Assembly (NCBI RefSeq): GCF_008929045.1
Contig: NZ_VFAH01000003.1
Span: 310,001 to 374,000, forward strand
Source of the DNA: Noviherbaspirillum aerium
Lineage (GTDB): Bacteria; Pseudomonadota; Gammaproteobacteria; Burkholderiales; Burkholderiaceae_D
Direction: 5' to 3'
DNA length: 64,000 bases
The position numbers and the translations under genes are program-made. How positions within the stretch are numbered: position 1 is the stretch's first letter; each line of letters starts with the position of its first letter. Of the stretch, positions 1 through 8,212 are shown piece after piece. The notes beneath the pieces were generated by a model. It was given only the letters and a program-made list of their open reading frames with translations. It had not been told where the DNA came from and did no database searches.

Positions 1-630
1 AAGACAATGACCATGATGGGCGGCCCGATCGATCCGCGCAAGTCTCCGACTGCGGTCAACGATCTGGCAACCAAGAAACCCTTCTCCTGGTTTGAAACCA
101 AGGTGATCTACAGCGTGCCGGCCAACTATCCCGGTTTCGGACGCAAGGTTTATCCCGGCTTCCTGCAGCATGCGGGCTTTGTTGCAATGAACCCTGGGCG
201 CCATGCGCAGAGCCACTGGGATTTCTACATGCACTTGCGCGCCGGAGACAACGAGTCGGCTGAAGAACATCGCAAGTTCTATGATGAGTACAATGCCGTG
301 CTCGACATGCCCGCCGAGTATTACCTGGAAACAATCAAGACCGTATTCCAGGAATTCAATCTGCCGAAAGGCACATGGGAAGTTGAAGGCAAGCTGGTAC
401 GTCCGCAGGACATCAAATCGGTGGCCCTGTTTACCATCGAAGGCGAACTGGACGATATCTCAGGCGCCGGCCAGACGCAGGCGGCACACGACTTGTGCTC
501 CAGCATCCCGAAAAACAAGAAACTTCACTTTACCGCACCCAAGTGCGGACACTACGGCATCTTTTCCGGCCGCCGCTGGCGTGAAGTCATCTGCCCGAAA
601 ATCGGCGAATTCATCAGGGCAAATGCCTGA
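1..630 (+). CDS. phaZ: Intracellular polyhydroxyalkanoate depolymerase, C-terminal part
   Basis: The reading frame is open from the first base, so the gene starts before the window and only about 209 C-terminal residues are present. The sequence matches the C-terminal half of intracellular PHB/PHA depolymerases, alpha/beta-hydrolases that mobilise stored polyhydroxyalkanoate granules in the cytoplasm. The motif EGELDDISG would carry the catalytic Asp and CGHYGIFSGRRWR the catalytic His. The nucleophile lies in the missing part. A strong terminator follows 29 bases after the stop, so this is the end of its transcription unit. The family call is from recognition of these motifs and is fairly firm. 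Confidence 0.85.
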   Translation, partial: KTMTMMGGPIDPRKSPTAVNDLATKKPFSWFETKVIYSVPANYPGFGRKVYPGFLQHAGFVAMNPGRHAQSHWDFYMHLRAGDNESAEEHRKFYDEYNAVLDMPAEYYLETIKTVFQEFNLPKGTWEVEGKLVRPQDIKSVALFTIEGELDDISGAGQTQAAHDLCSSIPKNKKLHFTAPKCGHYGIFSGRRWREVICPKIGEFIRANA

Positions 631-658
631 TTGCCGTAATCGGTCCAGTCGTTTCCCC

Positions 659-690
659 AAAGCCGTTCACCCAGGTGAGCGGCTTTTTTA
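659..690 (+). terminator. Rho-independent terminator after phaZ
   Basis: The arms AAAGCCGTTCACC (659-671) and GGTGAGCGGCTTT (674-686) pair with a single G-T wobble and are followed by a run of T. It sits just after the phaZ stop. Confidence 0.85.
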
Positions 691-745
691 TTTGTAGCAT
701 GCCCGGTTTCCCCGGATAATCCTGTTTTTTATTGCAGAACCTGCC

Positions 746-1528
746 GTGTCTCATTCACCCGCCCTTGCCGACCAGCTGGAAGACCTGCTGCCGCAAACCC
801 AATGCACGAAATGCGGCTATCCGGCCTGCCGTCCCTATGCCGAGGCGCTGGCAAGCGGCGACGCCTTGCATAACCAGTGCCCGCCCGGCGGCATGGAAGG
901 CGTGGCGCGCCTGGCCGCTGTCCTGGGCAAGCCAGTCATACCGCTCAATCCCGCCAATGGCATCGAGCGTCCAAGGCCGGTCGCCGTGATCGACGAAAGC
1001 CTGTGCATCGGCTGCACCTTGTGCATTCAGGCCTGTCCGGTCGACGCCATCGTGGGCGCAGCCAAGCAGATGCATACCGTCGTGCCGGAACTGTGCACCG
1101 GCTGCGACCTGTGCGTCGCCCCCTGCCCCGTCGATTGCATTGCGATGGTCGATGTGACGCTCGGACGCACCGGCTGGGATGCCTGGTCGCAGGCCGAAGC
1201 CGATGCGGCAAGGGAAAGGCATCAGTTCCGCACCTTACGCCTGCGGCGGGAAAAGGAAGAAAACGACGCTCGCCTTGCCGCGAAAGCGGCGGCAAAACTG
1301 AAGGCGGTAGAGAACGAACCAATCCTGACTCCGGAAGAGAAAGCCGCGCAGGAACGCAAGAAGGCAATCATCCAGGCCGCCATGGAGCGCGCCCGCCTGC
1401 AGAAGGAAAAGATGGCGATGGCCTCGGCATCCCGCCCGACCGGCCTCGATGATGTTTCGGCTGGAGTCCGGAAGCAGATCGCCGACATCAACCACAAGCT
1501 GGAAGCACAAGCCAAAGACGAGCAATGA
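746..1528 (+). CDS. rsxB: RnfB/RsxB-like electron transport ferredoxin
   Basis: This 260-residue iron-sulfur protein starts at GTG. An N-terminal Fe-S domain has Cys20, 23, 28 and 45. Two bacterial ferredoxin CxxCxxCxxxCP clusters follow (Cys87/90/93/97 and Cys117/120/123/127). The last 120 residues are rich in Ala, Lys and Glu and look helical. It resembles subunit B of the Rnf/Rsx electron transport complex, which passes electrons toward the membrane and in enterobacteria helps reset SoxR. The hydrophobic N-terminal anchor of classical RnfB is absent and no other rnf gene is in the window, so a soluble role is possible. Its stop overlaps the nth start (ATGA), which implies coupled translation. 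Confidence 0.85.
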   Translation: MSHSPALADQLEDLLPQTQCTKCGYPACRPYAEALASGDALHNQCPPGGMEGVARLAAVLGKPVIPLNPANGIERPRPVAVIDESLCIGCTLCIQACPVDAIVGAAKQMHTVVPELCTGCDLCVAPCPVDCIAMVDVTLGRTGWDAWSQAEADAARERHQFRTLRLRREKEENDARLAAKAAAKLKAVENEPILTPEEKAAQERKKAIIQAAMERARLQKEKMAMASASRPTGLDDVSAGVRKQIADINHKLEAQAKDEQ

Positions 1529-2175
1529 ACGCAGAAAAACGCCTGGAAATCTTCAGACGCTTTCGTGAAGCGAATCCGCATCCAACGACCGAACTGGAAT
1601 ACACGACGCCATTCGAACTGCTGATTGCAGTGATACTTTCGGCCCAGGCGACCGACGTCTCGGTCAACAAGGCAACGCGGAGGCTTTATCCGGTCGCCAA
1701 TACGCCGGCTGCCTTGCATGCGCTTGGGGTGGAAACGCTGGAAAGCTACATCAGGACGATAGGCCTGTACCGCACCAAGGCAAAGAATGTGATTGAAACC
1801 TGCCGCATTCTTGTCGAGCAGCATGGCGGCGAAGTGCCTCGCTCGCGGGAGGCCTTGCAAGCCCTTCCCGGAGTCGGGCGGAAAACCGCCAATGTGGTGC
1901 TCAACACGGCATTCGGGGAACCGACGATTGCCGTGGACACGCATATTTTCCGTGTTTCCAACCGAACCAATATCGCACCCGGCAAGGATGTCGATGAAGT
2001 CGAACGCAAGCTGCTGAAGTTCGTCCCGGCGGAGTACCGGCATGATGCCCATCATTGGCTTATCCTGCATGGCCGCTATACCTGCATCGCGCGCAAGCCG
2101 CAGTGCTGGAATTGCGTTGTCGCCGATCTGTGTGAATACAAAGACAAGACACCCTTGCCGGAAAAGGGAGTGTAG
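1525..2175 (+). CDS. nth: Endonuclease III
   Basis: This is a 216-residue bifunctional DNA glycosylase/AP lyase of base excision repair that removes oxidised pyrimidines. The helix-hairpin-helix [13 protein letters not shown] carries the catalytic Lys120 and is followed by the catalytic Asp138 in AVDTHIFRV. Four cysteines at 187, 194, 197 and 203 (C-x6-C-x2-C-x5-C) form the C-terminal 4Fe-4S loop. Length and motifs are those of a complete enzyme. The start ATG lies inside the rsxB stop. Pairing with an RnfB-like gene is a recurring betaproteobacterial arrangement and may mean that the ferredoxin serves Fe-S or redox upkeep of Nth, which is an inference. Confidence 0.95.
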   Translation: MNAEKRLEIFRRFREANPHPTTELEYTTPFELLIAVILSAQATDVSVNKATRRLYPVANTPAALHALGVETLESYIRTIGLYRTKAKNVIETCRILVEQHGGEVPRSREALQALPGVGRKTANVVLNTAFGEPTIAVDTHIFRVSNRTNIAPGKDVDEVERKLLKFVPAEYRHDAHHWLILHGRYTCIARKPQCWNCVVADLCEYKDKTPLPEKGV

Positions 2176-2176
2176 C

Positions 2177-2320
2177 GTCTGTTATGAACCCGGCAATGGC
2201 GTCCGGGAGACGTCGCAACGGGCCGGATGCAAGGGGTGACGACGCGAAAGTACGAGTTGCGACGCGGCGGATGGCCACCTTTGGCAGCAGCCAGACCTCT
2301 TATCGGGCGCATGACAGGCT
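2177..2320. repeat. Miniature repeat, family A copy 1
   Basis: This intergenic stretch aligns along its length with 3537-3690. Shared blocks include GTGACGACGCGA, ACGCGGCG/GATGGC, CCTCTTAT and GCATGACAGG at the right end. The left end (GTCTGTTATGAACCC) is a decayed inverted copy of the right end. It fills most of the 296-bp gap between nth and the DUF1841 gene and appears non-coding. Confidence 0.7.
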
Positions 2321-2471
2321 CCAGGATACCGGGGCTTTCCAGAGTCCGGCATGCCTGGCTTCCTGTATCAACCGTCTCTTGCATATCCGATTTCCGCACC
2401 CATCTCCGGACTGCTTTCGAAAAGTTTGCCGGAAAACCTTACCCAGCGAATTTCACGTTAATTGGAATCCC

Positions 2472-2894
2472 ATGTTTACGCCTTCCCAGCACGATGTGCG
2501 CCGCTTTTTCTGCGAAACTTACCGCAAGGTTCGCGCCAATGAAATCCTGACGCCATTGGAGGCGATTGCACGCGACTGGATCATCCAGCATGAAGAATAT
2601 GCGGATGCCCTTTCCAACGTGGATGAGGCGCTCGCTGCCGATTATTCGGTCGAGCGCGGGCAGACCAATCCCTTCCTGCATCTGTCCATGCACCTGTCGA
2701 TCGCGGAACAGATTTCGATCGACCAGCCGCCCGGCATCCGCGCCGCATTCCTCGGGTTGGCGCAGCGGCTGGGCTCCGAACATGATGCGCAGCACGAGAT
2801 GATGGAGTGCCTCGGCGAAATGATCTGGAATTCGCAGCGCAGCGGCTTGCCTCCGGATGGGGCCGCCTATATCGAATGCGTGAAGCGGCGCTGA
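2472..2894 (+). CDS. DUF1841 family protein
   Basis: This 140-residue protein of unknown function matches the DUF1841 family of beta- and gammaproteobacteria. It begins MFTPSQHDVRRFF and contains the conserved NPFLHLSMHLSIAEQ and HDAQHEMMECLGEMIW stretches, rich in His and acidic residues that could bind metal. No signal peptide or membrane segment is visible. The frame is open further upstream, but that part overlaps repeat A and has no conserved content, so the ATG at 2472 is preferred. It is convergent with the Hsp20 gene that follows, 51 bases away. Confidence 0.8.
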   Translation: MFTPSQHDVRRFFCETYRKVRANEILTPLEAIARDWIIQHEEYADALSNVDEALAADYSVERGQTNPFLHLSMHLSIAEQISIDQPPGIRAAFLGLAQRLGSEHDAQHEMMECLGEMIWNSQRSGLPPDGAAYIECVKRR

Positions 2895-2945
2895 ATCACT
2901 GCTTGTCCGTCTCGTGGCGATTCGCGCCGCCTTATACCGTTCGGA

Positions 2946-3452
2946 TCAGTCGACCCGAATCGTCGTCCGGCGCGGTTTTTCGAATTCCGCCTTCGGCAAT
3001 TCAATCCGCAATACGCCGTTCCGGTAGGTCGCCTGTGCCTGGTCGGCAAGGACGGCCACCGGCAAGGGCACGACCCGGCGGAAGCTGCCATAGGCACATT
3101 GCAGCACCCGGTATCTGCCCTCGGTATTTTCCTGCTCGAAGCGTTTCTCGCCATGGACAATCAATGCCCCGTCCTGCACTTCGATATCCAGGTCATTCTT
3201 GTCCATGCCCGGCACTTCCAGCCTGACGACAACTCTTCGCTCATCCTCGAACAGGTCGCCGCCCAGCATGGACCAGGTACCGGATGGAATAAAAAAGGCG
3301 TCATCGACTTGCGTCTTCAGCGGCAGATTCGTGCTGCTGCCCGGTTTGAAACCGGTCAAGGCGCTCGAGGCCGATTGCCGCAGATGCTGCCAGCCTTCCG
3401 AGACTGAATCCCAGAAAGAGGAAATTCCCTGCTTGAGTTCATCGAGTTTCAT
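2946..3452 (-). CDS. Small heat shock protein (Hsp20), first of three
   Basis: This 168-residue protein has an alpha-crystallin domain at about residues 60-160. It shows the core EVPGMDKNDLDIEV, a dimer-loop region with GEKRFEQENTEGRY, and the C-terminal strand YRNGVLRIELPK. Such ATP-independent holdases keep unfolding proteins soluble in the cytoplasm during heat stress. The N-terminal 55 residues are family-variable. The start ATG at 3452 has GAAAGGA seven bases upstream. It is separated from the other two Hsp20 genes by a 408-bp gap holding repeat A copy 2, so it probably has its own promoter. I saw no convincing sigma-32 site there. Confidence 0.9.
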   Translation of the reverse strand: MKLDELKQGISSFWDSVSEGWQHLRQSASSALTGFKPGSSTNLPLKTQVDDAFFIPSGTWSMLGGDLFEDERRVVVRLEVPGMDKNDLDIEVQDGALIVHGEKRFEQENTEGRYRVLQCAYGSFRRVVPLPVAVLADQAQATYRNGVLRIELPKAEFEKPRRTTIRVD

Positions 3453-3536
3453 ATGGATTTCCTTTCACACTGTGTCACCGTCGAACGTTGCCGCACTGCC
3501 GGACCGTTTAGCGCCTTGCCTGAAACCGTGATTCGA

Positions 3537-3690
3537 GCCTGTCATGCATCTCGCAAGGGTGTGCGGGGATGTCAGAACGGCGCGGAGGCAAGGCGTGACG
3601 ACGCGACAGTAACGAGTGAGAGCTCGGATTCACAACGCGGCGATGGCACGTTCCAATGTCCTCCGGCCTCTTATGGGGTGCATGACAGGC
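3537..3690. repeat. Miniature inverted-repeat element, family A copy 2
   Basis: The element is bounded by a perfect 12-bp inverted repeat, GCCTGTCATGCA (3537-3548) and TGCATGACAGGC (3679-3690). Its inside shares GGCAAGGCGTGACGACGCGACA with 35900-35930, and it aligns throughout with 2177-2320. It is about 154 bp and has no coding capacity, as expected of a MITE-like or REP-like element. The rest of the 3453-3860 gap holds nothing else recognisable. Confidence 0.8.
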
Positions 3691-3860
3691 CCTAATGGTG
3701 CGAGTTAACAATTTGTTGATCAAATGGCGGGCGAGAATCATGCCGATACTGCGTCAACAATGCGCGCAACGATTGGCAAAGGCGCGGCCTTGCTGTGCTT
3801 TTTCCTTGTCTCGACATGATTTCGCCACATTGGCTTGCAACAAATTGCAAACCCGCACCA

Positions 3861-4247
3861 CTAGGCTATCGAAATTTCAATCTTGCGCGGTTGGGCATGC
3901 TCGGCCTTCGGAATGCGCAGCGTCAGAACGCCGTTTCTGAGCTCCGCCGTCGCCTTCTCGCTGTCCAGTTCCCGGGATAGCGCAAAGACACGCCGATATC
4001 GCGGCAAGCGCACTTCCACGTGGTTGGACTCCATGCTCTCCGGAGTCTCCAGGCGCATCTCGCCCTCAATCGTCAGGCTGTCGGATTCAAGTTGCAGGCT
4101 CAAGCCCTCCCTTGAAACGCCTGGCAGATCGGCAAGCAGGGTAATGCCGGATGCATCCTCGAAGACATCGACTGCGGGCAGCAGTGCCGCTTCCGATGTA
4201 GCAGCTTCCAATGAGCGCTGATTGGCCATGCTGTTGTTTGCATTCAT
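3861..4247 (-). CDS. Small heat shock protein (Hsp20), second of three
   Basis: This 128-residue alpha-crystallin protein is almost all crystallin domain: DLPGVSREGLSLQLESDSL, VRLPRYRRVFALSRELD and RNGVLTLRIPKAE. The frame is open farther upstream, but ATG 4247 is preceded by AGGAGG with six bases of spacing, which decides the start. The gene begins 25 bases after the stop of the third Hsp20 gene, so the two form an operon read from the promoter near 4800. It is most like class-A-related bacterial Hsp20 proteins, and its partner may form mixed oligomers with it, which is inferred from linkage. Confidence 0.9.
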   Translation of the reverse strand: MNANNSMANQRSLEAATSEAALLPAVDVFEDASGITLLADLPGVSREGLSLQLESDSLTIEGEMRLETPESMESNHVEVRLPRYRRVFALSRELDSEKATAELRNGVLTLRIPKAEHAQPRKIEISIA

Positions 4248-4272
4248 GATGAACCTCCTGCTGGTATCGCCA

Positions 4273-4722
4273 TTACTGAACCATGATCCGACGGGGTTGC
4301 GGCGCTTGCCGGCGCTTGATGCTGATTCGCAGCACGCCGTCGCGATATTGCGCATTGACGCTGTCCGGATTCACGTCGTCTTCCGGCAGGCTGACGACAC
4401 GCCGGAAGCGGCCGGTGAAGCGTTCATTGATGTGCATGGATGTCCGTTCCTCTCGCTTCCCGGCGGCAGGCGCATCGGACTGCCTTTCACCGGCAATGGT
4501 CAGGACATTGCGTTCAAGATTGACTTCAATGGATTGCGGATCCAATCCGGGAACGAACGCGTAAAGCTCAAGGGTTTGCGGAGTACGCCCGACATTAATC
4601 GCGGGAAAGCTTCCTGCGCCGGTGCCCCGTATGTTCGGCACGCTGTCGAAGGCCTGCTGCATGTCGTGCTGAAGCCGTTCGAACTCGGCGAACAGGTCGC
4701 GCGGGAACATGGATCGATACAT
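4273..4722 (-). CDS. Small heat shock protein (Hsp20), third of three
   Basis: This 149-residue Hsp20 starts MYRSMFPRDLFAEFERLQ, a typical amphipathic N-terminus. The alpha-crystallin domain runs from about residue 45 (FVPGLDPQSIEVNLERN) to YRDGVLRISIKRR. ATG 4722 has GGAGG eight bases upstream and is chosen over an in-frame ATG at 4755. It is the first gene of a two-gene hsp20 operon. The leader contains a G+C hairpin (4754-4773) and a sigma-32-like promoter, which fits heat induction. Confidence 0.9.
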   Translation of the reverse strand: MYRSMFPRDLFAEFERLQHDMQQAFDSVPNIRGTGAGSFPAINVGRTPQTLELYAFVPGLDPQSIEVNLERNVLTIAGERQSDAPAAGKREERTSMHINERFTGRFRRVVSLPEDDVNPDSVNAQYRDGVLRISIKRRQAPQPRRIMVQ

Positions 4723-4785
4723 GATGATGTCCTCCGTGAATGATGAACTATTCAACCGGGCCGTACCAGCCCGGTCGCAGAATCG

Positions 4786-4814
4786 ATATAGGGGTCGACG
4801 ATGAAAATTTCAAC
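4786..4814 (-). promoter_or_regulatory. Sigma-32-type heat shock promoter for the hsp20 operon
   Basis: Reading the minus strand, GTTGAAA (4814-4808) is followed after 13 bases by CCCCTATAT (4794-4786). This is close to the heat-shock consensus CTTGAAA / CCCCATnT. It lies 64 bases before the start of the first hsp20 gene of the pair. Confidence 0.65.
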
Positions 4815-4902
4815 GCCTGGGCATTCGTTCCGCGGCGCGGGACCATATCGAGGAACAGGCGGGAATACCTGCATGAAAACCATGCGGGAAATTCATGGGG
4901 CA

Positions 4903-4929
4903 AATAAAAAAGCCACGGAACCGTGGCTT
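4903..4929 (-). terminator. Rho-independent terminator after the cytochrome c pair
   Basis: Arms AAGCCACGG (4910-4918) and CCGTGGCTT (4921-4929) form a hairpin. On the minus strand it is followed by a T-rich tract, TTTTTTATT. It lies 47 bases after the stop of the second cytochrome gene. Confidence 0.85.
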
Positions 4930-4976
4930 CTTGGAGGAACCTGCCGGCGATGCAACCGCCGGGCGGCTGGCGCCGA

Positions 4977-5318
4977 TTACTTGCGCAGCACCAAGGAACC
5001 CGGCAGGCTGTGCAGATAGGCCGCGATGTTCTGGATGTCCTGACGGGACAGCGGCTTGGCTTGCGCACCCATGATCGCATTGCCGCGGCCATTGGCGCCA
5101 TCACCGCCGCGCTTGTACGCGATCAATGACTGCTCCAGGTAATCCTGATGCTGACCGGCCAGCTTCGGATAGCTGGGATCGATAGGCGTGTTGTAATCCT
5201 TGCCGTGGCAGGATGCGCAGTTGTACTTTTCCGCCGCGGCCTTGCCTGCTTCGACATTGCCACCGGCGATCGCATTGAACGACAGCAGCACGGCAGCGAC
5301 TGCAAAAATCCTTTTCAT
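4977..5318 (-). CDS. Class I cytochrome c, c4/c553-like
   Basis: This 113-residue periplasmic monohaem cytochrome c has a signal peptide at residues 1-18 (MKRIFAVAAVLLSFNAIA). The haem motif CASCH is at 34-38 and Met83 is the likely sixth haem ligand. The start has a GGGGGACGG Shine-Dalgarno run. It lies 12 bases after the upstream cytochrome gene, so both are co-transcribed and end at the terminator near 4915. A role as soluble electron carrier to a terminal oxidase is known for the family. The actual partner cannot be told from this window. Confidence 0.9.
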   Translation of the reverse strand: MKRIFAVAAVLLSFNAIAGGNVEAGKAAAEKYNCASCHGKDYNTPIDPSYPKLAGQHQDYLEQSLIAYKRGGDGANGRGNAIMGAQAKPLSRQDIQNIAAYLHSLPGSLVLRK

Positions 5319-5330
5319 TGTCCGTCCCCC

Positions 5331-5651
5331 TTATTTCTGCTGAGCGTAGTAAGCCGCGACATCGGCAATGTCCTGATCCGTCAGGCCGGCCGCAATACCG
5401 CGCATGCTGGGATGCTTGCGCTCGCCCTTCTTGTACGCATTCAAGGCGCTCTCAATATATTTTGCCGACTGGCCACCGATCATCGGCACCTGGTAGACCT
5501 CGGGGAATGTGGCTTTGTAACCCGGAATGCCGTGGCAGCCGATACACATTGCCACCTTGTTTTCCGCCGCCTTGGGATTGCCAACCACGTCGGCTGCAGC
5601 AGCGAGATTAGCCATACCCGCAAGCGCGAGAAGCGCAAAGATTTTTTTCAT
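5331..5651 (-). CDS. Class I cytochrome c, c553-like
   Basis: This 106-residue periplasmic monohaem cytochrome c has signal peptide MKKIFALLALAGMANLAAA, haem motif CIGCH at 36-40 and probable axial Met83 in HPSMRGIAAGL. It is a paralogue of the cytochrome encoded just downstream, and together they could act like the two halves of a dihaem cytochrome c4. This is the promoter-proximal gene of the pair. The 278-bp gap upstream (5652-5929) is AT-richer than average and must hold the promoter, but I could not fix one. Confidence 0.9.
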   Translation of the reverse strand: MKKIFALLALAGMANLAAAADVVGNPKAAENKVAMCIGCHGIPGYKATFPEVYQVPMIGGQSAKYIESALNAYKKGERKHPSMRGIAAGLTDQDIADVAAYYAQQK

Positions 5652-5929
5652 AATAGCTGGGGTAATTAATATGAATTTTCAAAACTTATCCGCAAGGGAT
5701 GGATTGCCTTGCCGATTCTGCCGAAGACCAGGGAAGGAAACAGCGGAAACACGCCGGACCGGTCAAACCAGATCGCTTACGGATAAATTTTGTATGCGAC
5801 ACCGCCGTCTCCGCCGGGTGTTGCTTTTACGCACCAAAACCGCTTAATTCTACATTAAGACTTTGGAGCAGTCCACGCCGGACGTTGAACCAGGCGAAAT
5901 GAACTGCTCCCTGTTGCAATTGGAGGCAA

Positions 5930-8098
5930 TCAGCGGTCCGATCCGGTCCGCCGTTCGGCCTCCCCCGTTCCGTCAACCTCTTCGGGCGCCGGCGATGGCA
6001 ACTCGGCCGGAGCATGTGCTTCGGCAATACGCTGCCGCCGTTCCGGGAAAAGATATTTCCACGGCGCAGAGGCCAGTCGCCGCAACACAGCCCACGCCAC
6101 GATGCGCCGCATGCGCAGCGGAATACCGCGAGCCCGCAACGCCAGGCCGAGCGAACAGGCGAATCCGACTCCAACGTTGAACACGCCCGTCAGCAGTATG
6201 CCGCCTGCGGCAAGCCAGAAGGCGGGAGTGAGCAGTACCTCCCAGCCAAGACTGGATGCGGCCGCGGTCAGCGTGCCGGCCGCAAGGGTGATGTGCCGCA
6301 CATCGAGAGGCATGCCGAAGAACTGGAGCAGGACGGGCGACATGCCCATCAGCAGCGCCAGCGACAATATTCCCGCGATGTGCGCAAAGCGGGCTTCCAT
6401 CCAGCGCGCAAACCGTTCCGCCCGCACCGGGCCGAACACATGTACCAGGCGGCGCTGATGCGCCAGGGCGTCGCACAATTTACGCAGCGCGAACCAGTTG
6501 TCGGCAAATCCCGCCGCCAGGCTCGAAAGCCAGAGCAGAATGCCGGTGAATGCGGCGTACAGCGGGGTCGGGCCCAGCAGGGACAGCGACTCGATGGCGG
6601 CAACCGCTTTCTCGGGCTGCATCGCCGGGACATCGGCGATCAGCAGCCATCCGGCCGCAATGACCAGCATGGTCGGCACCACCGTGACCAGATTGCCGAA
6701 TACGGCGGCTGCCTGCGATCGCAGTATCGAGGCGATTTCCTCGAGCAGCTTGCGCAGCCCGTCCACCGTATCGAGCGCATGCATCTTCGCCGCCAACGCG
6801 GGACCGGTAACGGCAGGCTGCGTCGCCGCCAGCGTGCCGCCAGCGGCGGAAATGGCAAGGAAGCCGGCGGCATAATTCATGGACGCGAACGCGCCTTCGA
6901 AAAATCGGGCGGTGCCGCCCACGGGAAGAAATGCCTTTACAAGGGCAGTGATGGCTGTCACGGCTCCGCCCCGTGCAGCCGATGTGAAGATGGAACGGTA
7001 TCCGCCGTCGTCGCGTGCGACATACTGTTCGCCGCGATCCGCGTTGCGCTCCACCATTTTTCTCGCCAGCAGCGAAAAGCTGCGGCTGACCAGACCGTGC
7101 ACCGACGAACGGCGATGATGCGCTTCGATCAGGTCGACCAGCAAGGCATGGATCTGATCGGAGGACTGTTCGGCCGCAAGCGCGGCGCGCAGGTCGATCA
7201 GGCGGGTCATGCGCAGCAGCTGCGCCCGCATTCGCTCGACCTTGTACACCAGGCCCACCGACACGCCGTGCTCGTCGAGATGCGCATAGATCCGGTCCGT
7301 CTGCGCCTGGCAGACGGCGATCAGCATGCGCACGCTGCGCAATGCCGCTTCGTCGCGCGGACCGGCCATCAGGTACTTTTCCAGCTCGCGCCGCAGCGCC
7401 ATGAAAGGTGTGGCCTGCAGCGGCATGTGCGGCTCGAGCCGATGCCGGAATTCCAGGCTGATGCCGGTGGCGATGATCATGGTCACGAGATAGATCAGCG
7501 CCTCGTCGAGCTGCTGCTGGACGCCATGGGAAATGCCGTCGTCGGCACACAGCTTCCAGATCCGGTAAAGCGTTGCCTGATCGAGGCCAAGCAGCCAGTC
7601 GGCATCGGCGGCATCCGGAAACATCGCTGCAAACAAGACGGACAGCTCCTGTTTCGCCGCGGCCTTCGGCAATATCAGCCGGGTGATGCGCTCCCAGAGT
7701 TCGCTGAAGAAGGCCGGCTCGCGCGGCAGTCCGGTCGCGGAAAACAATTCCGGGCCAACCGCCTCGCGCAGCGTTTTCTGCAAGGTGGTCTGCACGATCC
7801 GCTTGACATCGCGGTTGTTGTCGAGCCAGTCGAGCAGGAATTGCGTGCGTTGCTGCTTGGCTCGCCGCACCACGTCGGCAATGTCCCTTCCCGGACGGAT
7901 ATGCGTAGGCGGACGGCGCAGCCAGATGCCGATGTCGATCATCCAGTTGGCGCGCTCGCTCCAGGAAGCAAATGGACTGGCCCGGCGCATGAGCGCCTCG
8001 ATCTGGGGAATGTAGCGAAGCTGATGCTCGTTGTGCTGCGGTGAAGTGCGTCGAAAGCGACGCCACATCACCCGGAACTTCATGAGGGTTATTTTCAT
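5930..8098 (-). CDS. Gcr/'site-specific recombinase' family membrane protein
   Basis: This 722-residue protein matches the family annotated as site-specific recombinase after gonococcal gcr. The N-terminal 380 residues are soluble and helical, with Arg/Trp-rich stretches. From about residue 385 on there are about six hydrophobic segments, for example VVPTMLVIAAGWLLIADV, LYAAFTGILLWLSSLAAG and AFWLAAGGILLTGVFNVGV. No tyrosine- or serine-recombinase catalytic motif is visible, so the recombinase name should be treated with caution. The start at 8098 lacks a clear ribosome site; an in-frame ATG at 8083 is an alternative. It is divergent from moxR across 114 bases. Confidence 0.75.
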   Translation of the reverse strand: MKITLMKFRVMWRRFRRTSPQHNEHQLRYIPQIEALMRRASPFASWSERANWMIDIGIWLRRPPTHIRPGRDIADVVRRAKQQRTQFLLDWLDNNRDVKRIVQTTLQKTLREAVGPELFSATGLPREPAFFSELWERITRLILPKAAAKQELSVLFAAMFPDAADADWLLGLDQATLYRIWKLCADDGISHGVQQQLDEALIYLVTMIIATGISLEFRHRLEPHMPLQATPFMALRRELEKYLMAGPRDEAALRSVRMLIAVCQAQTDRIYAHLDEHGVSVGLVYKVERMRAQLLRMTRLIDLRAALAAEQSSDQIHALLVDLIEAHHRRSSVHGLVSRSFSLLARKMVERNADRGEQYVARDDGGYRSIFTSAARGGAVTAITALVKAFLPVGGTARFFEGAFASMNYAAGFLAISAAGGTLAATQPAVTGPALAAKMHALDTVDGLRKLLEEIASILRSQAAAVFGNLVTVVPTMLVIAAGWLLIADVPAMQPEKAVAAIESLSLLGPTPLYAAFTGILLWLSSLAAGFADNWFALRKLCDALAHQRRLVHVFGPVRAERFARWMEARFAHIAGILSLALLMGMSPVLLQFFGMPLDVRHITLAAGTLTAAASSLGWEVLLTPAFWLAAGGILLTGVFNVGVGFACSLGLALRARGIPLRMRRIVAWAVLRRLASAPWKYLFPERRQRIAEAHAPAELPSPAPEEVDGTGEAERRTGSDR

Positions 8099-8212
8099 CG
8101 TGTGGCTATTTGAAAGGAAAAGGCCATAACTGCGCCCTATATCCGGCCTTCAGCCGGGCTGCGGTTTCTCGCTTATACTTGTTTGTATCTTCTTCCTGAT
8201 GAATAACATGCC

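Noticed and set aside
2184-2471. N-terminal extension of the DUF1841 frame
   Set aside because: It translates repeat A and has no conserved residues. The family start MFTPSQ is at 2472.
6014-8044. 676-codon plus-strand frame opposite the Gcr-like gene
   Set aside because: It is rich in Gln, His and Arg with no domain, while the minus-strand protein has coherent membrane segments and family resemblance.
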